A stretch of DNA of 64,000 nt, from the NCBI GenBank assembly GCA_963971285.1, contig OZ020245.1, positions 23,078,983 to 23,142,982 on the forward strand, read 5' to 3'. Source of the stretch: Astropecten irregularis. Taxonomy: Eukaryota; Echinodermata; Asteroidea; Paxillosida; Astropectinidae. This document shows, one piece after another, positions 54,501 through 64,000 of this stretch (position 1 is the stretch's first letter; the number at the start of each line of letters is the position of its first letter). Both the position numbers and the translations under genes were made by a program. A model generated the notes under the pieces. The model made no database searches. It saw only the letters and a program-made list of their open reading frames with translations, and was not told the origin of the DNA.

Positions 54501-57500
54501 AAATAATGGTCGACTGTCTTCCTTGTATATACCTCTATGAATTGGATGCGCAAAGTGAGAATGCCAGCAAAACAAATCAGATTCTTCTGCGCCTTGCGAA
54601 AGTAATACTGGCGAATTACTCCGCGAGTGGATTAGAGTACAGTAACGGGACAGTCAGAAGGTAGAATGCCGACCGATCACAGTCCCCTAAGTTATAAAGG
54701 ATGGTAATATAGGTAATGTACAGTGTGCGTAATCCAGAGCAAAGACATTCTAAAAGAAATATCATACTTTGGTTTTTATCCAAGAAATACAGATTCATGG
54801 GCTAAAATATCAAGACAGATACAGTAACAGTCATTTGTGAAAATTTCAGTCCCATACATACAGTGCCCACTTTTTGAGAAAACAGTGAAAAACAGCCACT
54901 AGTATTTCTTAAGTCTTTTCTCTTTTATTTTTGATCTTTTAAAAGATCAAAAAGATTTTCGGTCGTTGTTTCTAATTTCTGGATAAATACACCATTTCAG
55001 GCAGAAACAATTAACGGTATGTTTCTACCACCACAATCTTTATACCCTGTAAGTTATGCGTAAATCTGCGAACATTTCTGTTTAGGTTTTTTTGCCAAAT
55101 TATGATACTACTTTTCATAATTAGGCTCAAAGTTCAACTAGGATTTACTTAAAAATTATATTAGCAAGGATATGCACTGTGCTATATATGCACAATTTGA
55201 AAACCAGGCTGTTAGTAATTTGGATTTGATCTCAATATTTGATAATTTGAAACAATTTGGAAATCTCCCTTAAACGCGTTCATCAGAAGCCTCACTTTGT
55301 GTTTTCACTCAGACCTGTGCAGTGTATATAACGAATTGATTAAAGTAACATTACACTACCGATAACTTACAGCCCGGTGCCATAAATCAATTTTTGTTTA
55401 TTTTGAGAAATCGAGCAAGCTGGCCACTGAGTCAGCTCTCTCGTTTTCTCGCGTGTTTTTTTTTCTCTGATTAATTAAAACTGAGTTGATCTTCTTAATA
55501 TCTGCTTATGAGACATGCTTGATGTTCAGATATAGGTTAGTACACATAACGTCATCGCACTTCAATTAATTTCGACAAACATTTGCAAAATTGTTAATTT
55601 ATTGAATCTATACCAATTCTTCGGGTGTTCAATGTAGGAATTCAAACGTATAATTATTTGATTTGCTTTTCAAGTCGAGAAGTGTCGTTGGATGTTGTAC
55701 ATGTAATAGTATGTCGTATTGTAGGCCTGAAGGTGCAAGTGAGCAGCGAAAATGGTTTTACAAGACACGGGACAAAACGCCATTTTCCCCGCGGCGTGTG
55801 ATCTGTCACGCTGGCCTACGCGAAAATGATCATGGACGATGGTTTATAAATAATAAGCGATGACTGGTGCAAGCAAGAAACATGCGGGGTCTGATTAAGC
55901 AAGACAGCTTCAGACACTAGAATAAACCAGGCCAGTCCGTTGCCGTGGTTTCTCGTCAATTAAGGAGATAATTAATTACTGTACATTCTCATAAATTCAA
56001 CATGACGTACTGTGATAGGACTGTTGAGATAGTATCTGAAAACTAGGTATGATAGTAATGCAATGTAACAAAAACCAAGCAGGGGAAATTGTGATTATAA
56101 TAAGAACTTCATCAAAATGGTTGGATATTCTCCTTGTCTATATCTATCTAAATATCGTGTCTTTATAGGGAGCGATAGCTTATGTTCCAATTCGAGACAC
56201 TTATGGACAGTTTAGCTTGCCGTCGAGTTTAGTCTTCTATAGTACGAATGAATTTGAAATGTCTATATCACCTCAATGGTTCCTAAACTAAAGATGCGAT
56301 ACCCTCGCCAAGGTTTCTATGTTATCAATTCGTAAGTAAGTGTTATGTCGATACTATGGAGAGATATTTTTAGGAATCATTTTGAAACTGTAATCATCAC
56401 AGTTCTCACCTCGTGTCGGTTTCATCATAGAGCAGGGATCAAATTAATTTTTCAACATATAAATCTTATGCCCAAACTGACATTTTTTGTTCCAAACCTC
56501 AAAAGATTCATCCAGCAGGTTCTAAAATGCCCATTTTCAATTCAGGGCGTCAAGTGGCACAGTTGGTCCATGGCATTTCCTTCCGATTTTTAATTCTAAA
56601 AAATTACACCGTTTTGGGCACCTGAATCACCTTGGTTAAGTGCTTGATACAAAGTTATCGCTGTCGTCACTTTCGGCATTGTGTAATATATTACGAGAAC
56701 CCATTTCATTTCCAAGACCATGATAGAAAGATTTGGCTTATCATGGGATAACATAGATTCAGTAGTGTGTATTAATGTGCTCACTTCATTTTCATATTTT
56801 CATATTAGGCCTTAAATTTTCTTCGCGCTACAAGATCGGTAGCGTGTCTGCTGAATCCATAAGTGGTTAGTAGTGTGCATGGATATGTTGCTGTCAATTT
56901 GTAGCTGTAAATTTTTGATGATTTTTTAAAATGATTGTAGAGAATTAAAACAAAGAATTCTGTCAATGTTATGAATAATATTTTTTCTTAGAGTTAGAAG
57001 GGCCTGACGCGTTTCGATCCTATAGCAGGATCAAGCTAAATGGTATTTTTTTGATAATATTTTTTGAAATATCAAGGAAGATACAGTGACAGTCAGTGAT
57101 ATTCCCAGTCTCATACGGTGCCCACTTTTTGTGAAAACAGTGAAAGATTCACACAGTATTTTAAAATCATTATACAGGATTTTTGATCTTCCGATGATCA
57201 AAACTGTTTTTTGGTCATTGGTTTTACTCTTTTCTGGATAAATACAGCATTTCAGGCAGAAAAAAATTAACGGTATATTTCTACCATCACCACACCATCT
57301 TTATACCCGACGTTATATGAGTAATTCTGTGAAGATTTCTGTTTCGGTAAAAGTATGATAGTACCTTTAAGTTTAACCGTCAAGAGAAAAAAAAAGAAGA
57401 AGACTCAAAGCAGATAGATAAAACTTTAAACTGTTGAAGAGAATTTTGAAAATAATTTCTGTCACGGTTTTATCGATAACATTAATTGAAATGCATTTTT

Positions 57501-58591
57501 AGACAAGTGATGGATTTTTCAAGTGGGCTGTTCTCTTTCGAACATAAGCCGTTGAAAATCCTAGGAAAATAATTATCAGCGCATTTGTCCAATCTATAGT
57601 TTCAAAATAAATTTCAGACAATCCAGAATGGTTCAAGAAGTTACATTACACGAACAATTGTTTGGGAGTAAGATTGCTCAATACAGGTATTCCGAGCATG
57701 TTATGATAATAATTAGGCCTATAACCCCAAAACAACAGGTTATCGGAAATGTTTCGATAAAAACGAATTGGAAGCCATGTGTTATGATGTTAACTAAGAA
57801 GAAAGAAATAAAAACATAGATTGCAATTTGTTTCAGATGCAAGTATTAGCTTGTGGGGGCGTCCAGCATTGGCCTTATGTAAAGTTTGCATCAAAAAGTA
57901 TAGGCCTAAGTAAGTTTTAACCCTCTAAAAAGTAAAGAACAAAAATGAAGAAAATGTTTCAATTTCACTTACTTGGCAGACGAGGTGGCTTGTATCTTGT
58001 GCACTGCAACCACGAAAACCGAGTCAGAGGATTGTCCGTGTCTTCCTCATCCCCTTTGGGTGAGTTCAAACATTCTGTTTTGACTTGCACTGACGGCTCG
58101 TGCTGGTCCTCTACAGTGGAATCTTCGGCGACTGTCGCCGTCTTGCACGGCGTATCGTCCGGGCATTTTTCGCTGCGAGGGGAGTCCTCGTCCCGGCCCA
58201 AAATGCCGGCGATGGAAAAGTTCGTGACGCCCTTGCGACGGGGCGAGGTCGCGAGGGCCGTCCGGTAATGGGCTGCTCCGTGCAGGTGATGGGAGGGTTG
58301 ATGCTGGTGGTGATGCTGCTGCTGCTGTAGTTGATGCTGCTTGGACAGGAGAGCTGGAAAGTCCGAGTCCGTTCTCTGCGAGGTCTGCAGGTAAGCAGCG
58401 GAGAAATTGGCCATGGAGAAGCCGACCGGGAGGTGCGGTGGTACCCTCATGAGGGACAGGTTCGGGTACGGTATCTGACCCCCGGACGCTGCACCGGGCA
58501 CGCCGATGGAGAGGAGTCCGCTGCAGGGTAGTCCGGCCTGGAAAGCGGCTGGGTAGCCGGTACTAAGCAGAGCCATGCTCTGTCTTCTCAT
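42366..58591 (-). CDS. msxlx: Msxlx (MSX-like-X) homeobox transcription factor, three exons, 339 aa
   Basis: The joined coding sequence 58591-57973, 50271-50102, 42596-42366 is 1020 nt and ends in TAA. A sequence-specific nuclear DNA-binding factor is expected. Residues 125-131 (FSIAGIL) match an EH1-type Groucho/TLE-binding motif, so repression is likely. Residues 85-104 are Gln/His-rich. VKTE at 170-173 fits the SUMO-acceptor consensus. RFSWLQCTRYKPPRLPR (191-207) is a conserved pre-homeodomain block. Basic residues 209-218 look like a nuclear localisation signal. The homeodomain is residues 220-279, with R5, F8, L16, F20, W48, F49, Q50 and N51 all present. The tail 280-339 is Ser/Pro-rich. 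NPRVPF, KF, YLS, AELSSALNLSE and VKIWFQNRRA place it close to Msx, but the arm and RARERRDKEA end differ from true Msx, hence Msxlx. In ambulacrarians this gene is part of the nkx2.1-nkx2.2-msxlx-pax1/9-foxA pharyngeal cluster (known from the literature). The assignment is from recognition, not a tree; Msx proper or another NK-like class is the alternative. Confidence 0.85.
43705..43870 (-). mobile_element. TTAA-flanked MITE, copy 6 (truncated relic)
   Basis: Reverse copy. GGTAACATACCCAAACAGAA, CAGGGTATGAAGATGGTG and ATCCAGAAATTAGTAAAACA match the family, but both the terminal repeat and the second half are missing. The most decayed copy in the window. Confidence 0.6.
44460..44819 (+). mobile_element. 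TTAA-flanked MITE, copy 7
   Basis: Full-length forward copy bounded by TTAA (44460-44463 and 44816-44819). At its centre (44633-44658) is a perfect 26-bp palindrome made of TTTTTGATCTTTT and its complement. The element lies antisense to msxlx in intron 2. Confidence 0.85.
48095..48304. mobile_element. hAT-type MITE with perfect 8-bp target duplication
   Basis: CAGTGGCGTCGCCA at 48103 and TGGTGACGCCACTG ending at 48296 are inverted repeats. The element is flanked on both sides by ATCCCCCC (48095-48102 and 48297-48304), the 8-bp duplication expected of hAT transposition. The interior is GC-rich at both ends (runs of GTGCCCCCC and complements) around an AT core. Clean ends and target sites suggest a fairly recent insertion into intron 2. 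The ORFs through it (minus, up to 147 codons) are spurious. Confidence 0.85.
49781..50010 (+). mobile_element. Penelope-like terminus fragments, family 2, two tandem copies
   Basis: The first copy has GAGAAAGATCATGCTAGGGG then ATCGAAACGTCAGGCCCTCC (49784-49822). The second has GAGAAAGATCCTGCTAGGAA then CGATACGCGTCAGGCCCTCC (about 49896-49935), followed by the same tail as the 22826 copy (GGTCATTTTGGCTGATGTTC, CAGTTTATTACTTGTA). The GATCCT/AGGATC stem followed by GAAAC-GTC is hammerhead-like. Head-to-tail arrangement is usual for terminal repeats of Penelope-like elements. It ends 92 bp short of exon 2. Confidence 0.5.
50102..50271 (-). CDS. msxlx: msxlx exon 2: homeodomain N-terminal arm to helix 2
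   Basis: 170 nt. The acceptor ...TTTCCTCGTGCCCAG lies at 50272 upward. The first two bases GA complete an AGA (Arg) codon with the last base of exon 1, restoring the RLPR motif. It codes for AKRKDGAKKRKLGRNPRVPF, homeodomain helix 1 (SQVTTLEQKFRCTHYL) and helix 2 (SIDVAELSSALNLSENR), and ends AACAGG before GTGAGT. The exon ends at homeodomain residue 44, phase 0. Confidence 0.93.
50375..50728 (-). mobile_element. TTAA-flanked MITE, copy 8
   Basis: Reverse copy, starting ACGGTAGTATCATACTTTGG and ending at TTAA 50725-50728. A deletion removed part of the centre, although the ATCATTTAAAAGATCAAAAA palindrome is still recognisable. Left TTAA lost. Same strand as msxlx, about 100 bp inside intron 1 from exon 2. 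Confidence 0.8.
51990..52365 (-). mobile_element. TTAA-flanked MITE, copy 9
   Basis: Reverse copy from GGTAGTATCATACTTTGGTA to TTAA 52362-52365. Full length with scattered changes. Lies 405 bp from copy 10 in the opposite orientation, so the pair could fold back in the pre-mRNA. Confidence 0.8.
52771..53127 (+). mobile_element. TTAA-flanked MITE, copy 10
   Basis: Forward copy between TTAA 52771-52774 and 53124-53127. A small deletion removes the block after the left inverted repeat, and there is a 4-base CTGT-like insertion in the right repeat. Confidence 0.85.
53897..54208 (+). mobile_element. TTAA-flanked MITE, copy 11 (diverged)
   Basis: Forward copy starting TTAAAGGTAATTCCATGCTT, internally deleted and with a degraded right repeat (GGAATGCTACCCACCTTAA). 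One of the older copies. Confidence 0.7.
54750..55117 (+). mobile_element. TTAA-flanked MITE, copy 12
   Basis: Forward copy with both inverted repeats (ATATCATACTTTGGTTTTTA; CCAAATTATGATACTACTTT), though the TTAA targets have mutated (left TAAAAG). The perfect central palindrome is at 54928-54953. Confidence 0.8.
56990..57046 (-). mobile_element. Penelope-like terminus fragment, family 2, copy 4
   Basis: On the minus strand: TTGATCCTGCTATAGGATCG followed by AAACGCGTCAGGCCCTTCTA. Short fragment in msxlx intron 1, with an intact GATCC-GGATC stem and GAAAC. Confidence 0.5.
57067..57370 (+). mobile_element. TTAA-flanked MITE, copy 13 (5' truncated)
   Basis: Begins inside the family at AATATCAAGGAAGATACAGT, so it lacks the left inverted repeat. 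It ends AAAGTATGATAGTACCTTTAA with TTAA at 57367-57370. Counting this one, thirteen copies or fragments were located. Confidence 0.75.
57973..58591 (-). CDS. msxlx: msxlx exon 1: N-terminus with EH1-like motif
   Basis: The first ATG after the in-frame stop at 58715-58717 is at 58591. A second ATG at 58576 (MALLSTGYPA) has the better Kozak context (A at -3, G at +4), so translation may start there, five residues later. The frame stays open upstream of 58591 to the stop but has no other ATG. The exon codes for 206 residues plus one base: hydrophobic N-terminus, Gln/His tract, FSIAGIL motif, acidic linker (GDEEDTD) and the WLQCTRYKPPRLP block. It ends CCAA before GTAAGT. The first exon is markedly more GC-rich than the surrounding DNA. 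Confidence 0.92.
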
Positions 58592-58639
58592 GGGAACAGA
58601 TTCGCGTGCAGATCGCAAACCGAGGTGACACCGTGGTGG

Positions 58640-58645
58640 TATATA
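58640..58645 (-). promoter_or_regulatory. msxlx: Possible TATA element of msxlx
   Basis: CCCTATATACC on the minus strand, 50 nt upstream of the first ATG. If used, the 5' UTR would be only about 20-40 nt. It could equally be part of a longer 5' UTR; only transcript 5' ends can tell. Confidence 0.25.
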
Positions 58646-61600
58646 GGGCTTTGGAATGTTTCCACTTTGTACACGAAGAGTGTGACAGAACAGTACAACA
58701 ACTAAACATACATACTACACGCACAATCTGATAAAAAGTATCGCACTACCATCACTCCCTTAAAAAAAAACCCAACTCGTATTCAGACAATGATCAAGTT
58801 GGCCCGAGAATTGTATCCGTCTGTGGTTTATCGAAGTAGGCGATCTTGTTAGGAGATTCCTGAAGATCTCGGGTCTTTATAAGTAAACAAGTCCACTCGT
58901 TGAGAAGGAGAGAAGACCGATGCTTGCAGAGGATATTTACTCTTCACCGTGTTCACCGTATATCACGGTCATGGTTGAACAACCAGCCAGCCAGTTGCGT
59001 AGCTTTGTTGCTACAGTTGGCTACACGCAGCGCAAGAATTGGTTGGTCGTTGCTCATGCGCAGTAGGGATTGATTGTAAACATACAGCACGGGCAAGTTT
59101 CCGTTATCATTTTTACACCGTGTTTTCCAATTGCCCGTGGTGGGTCATTGCGCTCCACATCCAGGCAGATATTCAACTCCTTTTCTCGCTGAATGCTGGC
59201 AGGACCATCATGCATGTGTACACAATGAACAAGAACTACACTTGTTGTTCTGTTGTGTAGCAAAGCAAAAACAAATGGGGACATTATTACTAACATCGTC
59301 TTTAGTCATCTGAGGAGATCTATAGCGATGGGAACTTTGTTAACAACAAAACAAACAAACCTTGTTTACTTTAGAAAACTTTCTGTACATCAACGTGAGA
59401 TGCACCCCAGAACACTAATGCCATTGATGCAAGAAATATAAATTATGCAAACCTGTGCAGGGTTGAAAACAAAATGGAAATGTGAAACTAATTGGTTGCA
59501 CAGTGATTACATTATTGATTTGTTTATGTTGTGTTTAAAACAAGGCCGTCGCTTATATTAGTTATAGCTCGAATGGACATTTTCATTTCAATTAACAGAG
59601 AAGCAACAGAAATGGCATAATTTGCAAACAAGGGTTTTTTGGTTATCTCCTCTTGATTTGGCATAGATATAGGACTGAAGTTGTTTAGAAAGAACCATTG
59701 CCAAAATCTAACGAAACAATATAAGTATCCTTTAGAAATTGGAAAGTAGGATTCGTTCCATGATTCCAAACGGATCTAAATCGATTACAGAGATGTCAAA
59801 ACCGTCTCACGTCAGCGCAAGCAGTACAGTCACGGAAACTGTAAAAATTGGTAAAGTTTTTTTTAAAATCTAGTTTCAAGTGGACAAAATATTATGATGT
59901 TGCAGTCAGGCCATTTGCTCCGTGATACCCTCTGATTATTTTAACTTCATTCTGGTATCAGCTATAAAAGGCCAGCCATTTATTTGGCTATGACCAGATT
60001 TGCAGAATTTGGAGCATTTTTTTGTTACTCCCAAGTTCCTTGCAATCGGGCTCACCTCTCAGTCGGCTGATTTAGAGGGAAAAGCACACCCCAAATTGTC
60101 TGCATGGTTGGGCTTGTAACAGCATCACTGCTTGGCCTGGCACTGGCACCAACGCAGGACAATGATTCGTCTCATGTTTCAACCAGCCTTTCCGTGAAAT
60201 GCGCTCCCGATCAGAATTGCAATTCTTCCCCCCCAAAACGAGTCGCCCCCAAAAGAAAAAAAGAAGAAGTATATCTCCCCACCATCATACAATGTTTGAA
60301 GCGCGGTTTCCAGTAACGGAATTATTTACCGTGGATAGTAGATGATGAAGAGGGCCCCGGACTAAAGAGAAAGTGGTCTGAAACTAAACTCCTGAAATAA
60401 TTAGGCGACTGGCGACGGGCGCGGGCAAGCGGGGCTTGTCTCGGGGACATACTGGCCGCTTGATTCACCGAAACGCGATCGCAATGACATCGGAGGGGCC
60501 GCGTCGACTGCGAATCGACCGGGGGATGGTATATACTCGCTGTATATCATGGCTGAGTCACCGGCCGCAAAGTCATGGTTTGGGAAGTCATTAGAATATC
60601 AAATAAAAGGGAAGTTCTGCCGAAATCATGGCTATCTCATCGAACCCTGGTAGACAAATAATTATAATCATTCAAAACAATCAATAAACATGTTTTGAGA
60701 AATAAAGTACTTATGTTTCAATTGTTTTATCAATTCTAGTGGGTCAAGTCGGGTGAAATACGCTCAGTATAAGAACACTCGGAGAATTGCTGTTGATTTT
60801 TCAAAATGAATTCTCATGGTCAACCACTTTGACAAACCTCAGTAATAGAGCCATGTGAGTAGATGACGAAACATCAATTATAACCCTTTTCCAGGAACTT
60901 GCAGATTTTCATTGTGAGTTTTAAACAGCTAAGACTTCTTATAGAACATGTCAGTTAGATACAGACGACGACTTAGACAACAAAAAAACCGGTGCGGGAG
61001 ACATATTGCTCTGAATTCAATTTCTGATTTCAAGTAGACCGACCTAATTTTCCAATTTTCTAAGAAAAACAATATATACCATTTAGAGAGACCTTTATTT
61101 GTAGGAAAAGATAATTTGAACTCATTAAACAAAAATGTCGGTCTATACTGACCTATAGGCCAGTCATCAACGACTCAGCACAGCCCCGTCAAATTATTGC
61201 CGTATTTTCGTCAGCGGATGACTATCACAGCAATTGAAATATTGAACGAAAATGGAGAAAGATAAGGGGGGGGGGGGTGCATGGGGAGAGGGAGAAGAAA
61301 AAAAAACCTGGAAATGTAATATCTGAACCAAGAAATGCGAGTCTCGGCCGCAAGGTTGGATGGGATGAGCATCAGCGCCGAGGATTTATACCCATCATCA
61401 GTCCCCAAGATGGCAAGGCACACTCGGGCCTGGCGAAGGTTACTATTTTCAATTTAGAAAATTGTTCCAGGAGCGATGCTTGATATGACACGGACATTCG
61501 ACCTCAAAGCTAATTCATATCTTGGCGACGTCGCGTGAGCCGAGCACTAATCACCGCAGTGTGTGTGTGTGTGTATCTACAGGAGCACACACGATGAGAG

Positions 61601-62435
61601 CCGCGTACGACTGAAAAGACGAAGAGGATGAAGAAGTAGCAGAAGAAGATGATGAAGCAAAGGATGAGGAGGAGGAAGAAAAAAATCCCAGGCTTTAATC
61701 AAGAAACCGAGATCCATATAACAATTATATGAGGCGAGCTGCAAGCTAGCTATAACATCGCGAACCCGCCAGGAATGAACAGGCCTATGATATACTACAA
61801 AAAGCCATTTGGTGTTTTCATTACTACACACACGGGTGAATTATAACCTTTAGATTGGGAAGACAGTGCATGATGAGTTAGATTTCTTTGGCACGTGTAA
61901 TTACTGAGTATCCGATCATCGGCTGCCGGGATCGGTAAAGGGTCTGAGTAGCATCGCTCCCGCTATCTTCCAATCACTAACTCGGGGAAAGATGAGACGC
62001 CAATGGTGATTTTTAATGGCTCTTGTTATATACATTGCCTCATTTTGCCGAGGCCTGAAAATAGAAAGAAAGAAATTGATGGCCCGGCCGCGGACTTGAA
62101 AATAGTCTTAATCTAGGGGTATAGGCTAACAGAGAAAATACTGACGCTGTTTCTTGATGTGCTGCATGTCGATTATTCTTCGACTTAAAGTGGAGAAATA
62201 ATGTCAGGAATATGGCAACTTTTTAGATGGAAAAAGACGTCTGAAGGGGGCCTACCGCCATCATTTTCATAGCGAAAACGTTGTCAGTATTCCCCATAAT
62301 ACATGACCCTCATGTAGTCTTACAGCTTTTCATGTCATTTAGAAGTTCTCCTTTTGTGTGTACCGATATTTTCCACAAACATTAAACTTTTAATCCATTA
62401 GACGAAATGGCATTTGTCAAATTACCATTGAATCT
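58646..62435. other. Upstream intergenic region of msxlx
   Basis: No exon recognised. GC-richer unique blocks lie at about 60340-60560. A (GT)n run is at about 61558-61574, a purine-rich GAAGAGGATGAAGAAG-type tract at about 61617-61682, and a G run at about 61267-61277. The proximal 2 kb is the most likely place for promoter-near control elements, but no specific site can be proven by eye. Confidence 0.4.
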
Positions 62436-62757
62436 GGGAAGCTAATTACTCGCAGAATTGCGAATGATGCGGGCTATACAACATGATCGAGTTGCAGGCA
62501 TTCATGGGCGCCCTTGCAATGGCTGCCAGCCACATCAATCCACGATCATGAACACAGCCTGAGATCGAAAACGTTAGATTTTTTTGCGGGAGGGAGGAAG
62601 TATGGAGAACACTAAGAAAAACCCTAGTAGCATAGGAGAGAACCAACACACAACTCAGTGCTATACCTGTGCTAACTCATCACATTATGACCCGAGCCGG
62701 GATCGAACCCAAGCCACACTGGCGAGAGGCGACGGTGCCTGACACACTTGCCACTAT
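62436..62757 (-). mobile_element. tRNA-derived SINE, family A, copy 4
   Basis: Reverse copy with AGCCGGGATCGAACCCAAGC (complement of the B box, about 62695), GGAGAGAACCAACACACAAC, GAACACAGCCTGAGATCGAA and GGCGCCCTTGCAATGGCTGC blocks. Slightly longer than its relatives because of small insertions. Confidence 0.8.
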
Positions 62758-64000
62758 TAAGTCAAATGGGAACACGGCTTATGGCCCCATTTGAACATAA
62801 TACAGGCTGATAACAGCATATCTAATTGACTACGCTAAAATAACGAATTAAGAAACTGAAGGATGACTAGGCCTACAGAATTATAACCCATCACTGAAAA
62901 AGTCGTTGGGATGTGAAGTGATGGCATACTAACAGAGGGCAATTTGTGGGATATCAAATGCTTACTATTGGTAAACTGTGTGTATTAGCTGGATAAAGAG
63001 TGAGTATACAGCCTGTCGGTCACGCCGTACTAGTAGGTTAAGTAGAGGTCTATTGAAGTACATGATAGAAACGCATACAGATATAAGAATATGCTTTGTG
63101 TGTAGGAGCAAAATAGTTGAGGTATAGCATGGGGGGGGGGGTGATAAAGATCAGAAAAACGGTTTACTTTTCGGTCTTCATTTTCACTAACACCAAAATT
63201 TCTGTGAAATTTCCCCTTCGAAATGCAGTCATTGGAGAAACCTACAATTAAAAACATGAGTTCTAGCCTTTGTAAATTTGCTTGGAGTTGGGAGGGCCTG
63301 ACGCGTTTCGATCCTTGCAGGATCTTTATTTTTGTAAATTTGATGAAATCATCTTAGCAAGTTTCCACTTAATTCATTTTGGAAACTAGGCAATTGGCTG
63401 CAATGAATTTTACTCTTCAAAACAAATAATTATTGAATAAAGATTATTCAGCAAGATTTTGGAATCATTTTCAGTGATAATGTTGCTGTCCTTTGTTCTA
63501 TTGTATATAGCCTGGTGTACAGGTGGATACATTTTGAGATTTTTCAGCTTAGACATTTTTATCGACATGGAAACGTAAATTCGATTAGTATTAAAAATAG
63601 ATCCAAAATTAACACAAGTTGGGCAGCATTAACTTAAGAGCAATGTTCGGTATTTATAATTATTCTAGGCCTGATGCCATATAAAATAATGTTTTCAAAA
63701 TGTTTATAATCATTGTTTTGTCTCAAGTTTGATTAGTCAAAGAAGAAACTGAATTGGCTTTTGTGAGTCGTCATATAGCAGAGGGTGAGATTAAATTGAC
63801 AATTAGGAAGGATTACAATCGTATGATTGGTGTGAAACCACAACGATTGCCTGGGTGAATAATCCCCGTATATACCCACCAGAGCTGACGAGTGCACAGC
63901 GGGTACAACACCCATAAAACCATACAGTAATTAGCGCAGTAGATTGACCATAGGCCCTTACTTACCGCGCGCCAAGGCGATGAGGTGCAAACTAGCAATC
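62758..64000. other. Intergenic DNA with one short Penelope-like fragment
   Basis: TAGGCCTA is at 62868-62875 and a G run at about 63131-63140. No exon recognised up to the window edge. Confidence 0.45.
63285..63330 (-). mobile_element. Penelope-like terminus fragment, family 2, copy 5
   Basis: Minus strand: AAAGATCCTGCAAGGATCGA followed by AACGCGTCAGGCCCTCCCAA. The best preserved stem (GATCCT/AGGATC) followed by GAAACGCGTC. The rest of the element is missing. Confidence 0.5.

Larger units (their letters stand above)
50272..57972 (-). other. msxlx: msxlx intron 1 (7.7 kb), rich in one MITE family
   Basis: GTAAGT donor at 57972, acceptor at 50272 (minus strand). Six of thirteen copies of the TTAA MITE in the window fall here, with one further Penelope-like terminus. 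TAGGCCTA is at 50844, 57714 and 57901. No additional exon was recognised in any frame. Confidence 0.85.

Overview
The window looks like AT-rich nuclear DNA of a marine invertebrate deuterostome, most likely an ambulacrarian (echinoderm or hemichordate). The grounds are one spliced homeobox gene of the Msxlx type, a class kept in ambulacrarians and amphioxus but missing from vertebrates and Drosophila, together with very sparse coding content and a dense load of short non-autonomous transposons and tRNA-derived SINEs. The species call is an inference from content, not a database match.

The only protein-coding gene I can support is on the minus strand at 42366-58591. Three exons (57973-58591, 50102-50271, 42366-42596) join in frame with canonical GT-AG introns of 7.7 and 7.5 kb. 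They give a 339-residue protein with an EH1-like repressor motif (FSIAGIL), a Gln/His-rich tract, a conserved WLQCTRYKPPRLPR hexapeptide-like block directly before the homeodomain, a full 60-residue homeodomain with the common 44/45 intron, and a Ser/Pro-rich tail. In ambulacrarians msxlx belongs to the 'pharyngeal' cluster (nkx2.1, nkx2.2, msxlx, pax1/9, slc25A21, mipol1, foxA, egln). No exon of those neighbours is recognisable here, so the flanks are read as long intergenic DNA that could hold cluster enhancers.

Layout. 1-42 kb: intergenic DNA, downstream of the gene, with TTAA-flanked MITEs, four kinds of SINE-like sequence, Penelope-like termini, two large minisatellites (14341-15142 and 25258-25680), a (CAA)49 tract at 27847-27993, and several other inverted-repeat elements. 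42.4-58.6 kb: the homeobox gene, whose two introns hold eight of the thirteen copies of one MITE family, plus a hAT-type MITE with a perfect 8-bp target duplication at 48095-48304. 58.6-64 kb: upstream intergenic DNA, with one SINE, one Penelope-like terminus and a few simple repeats.

No transposase, reverse transcriptase, rRNA gene, convincing functional tRNA gene or CRISPR array was found. The most unexpected signal is a palindromic octamer, TAGGCCTA, present at about 14 sites against roughly one expected by base composition, and not confined to any one repeat family.
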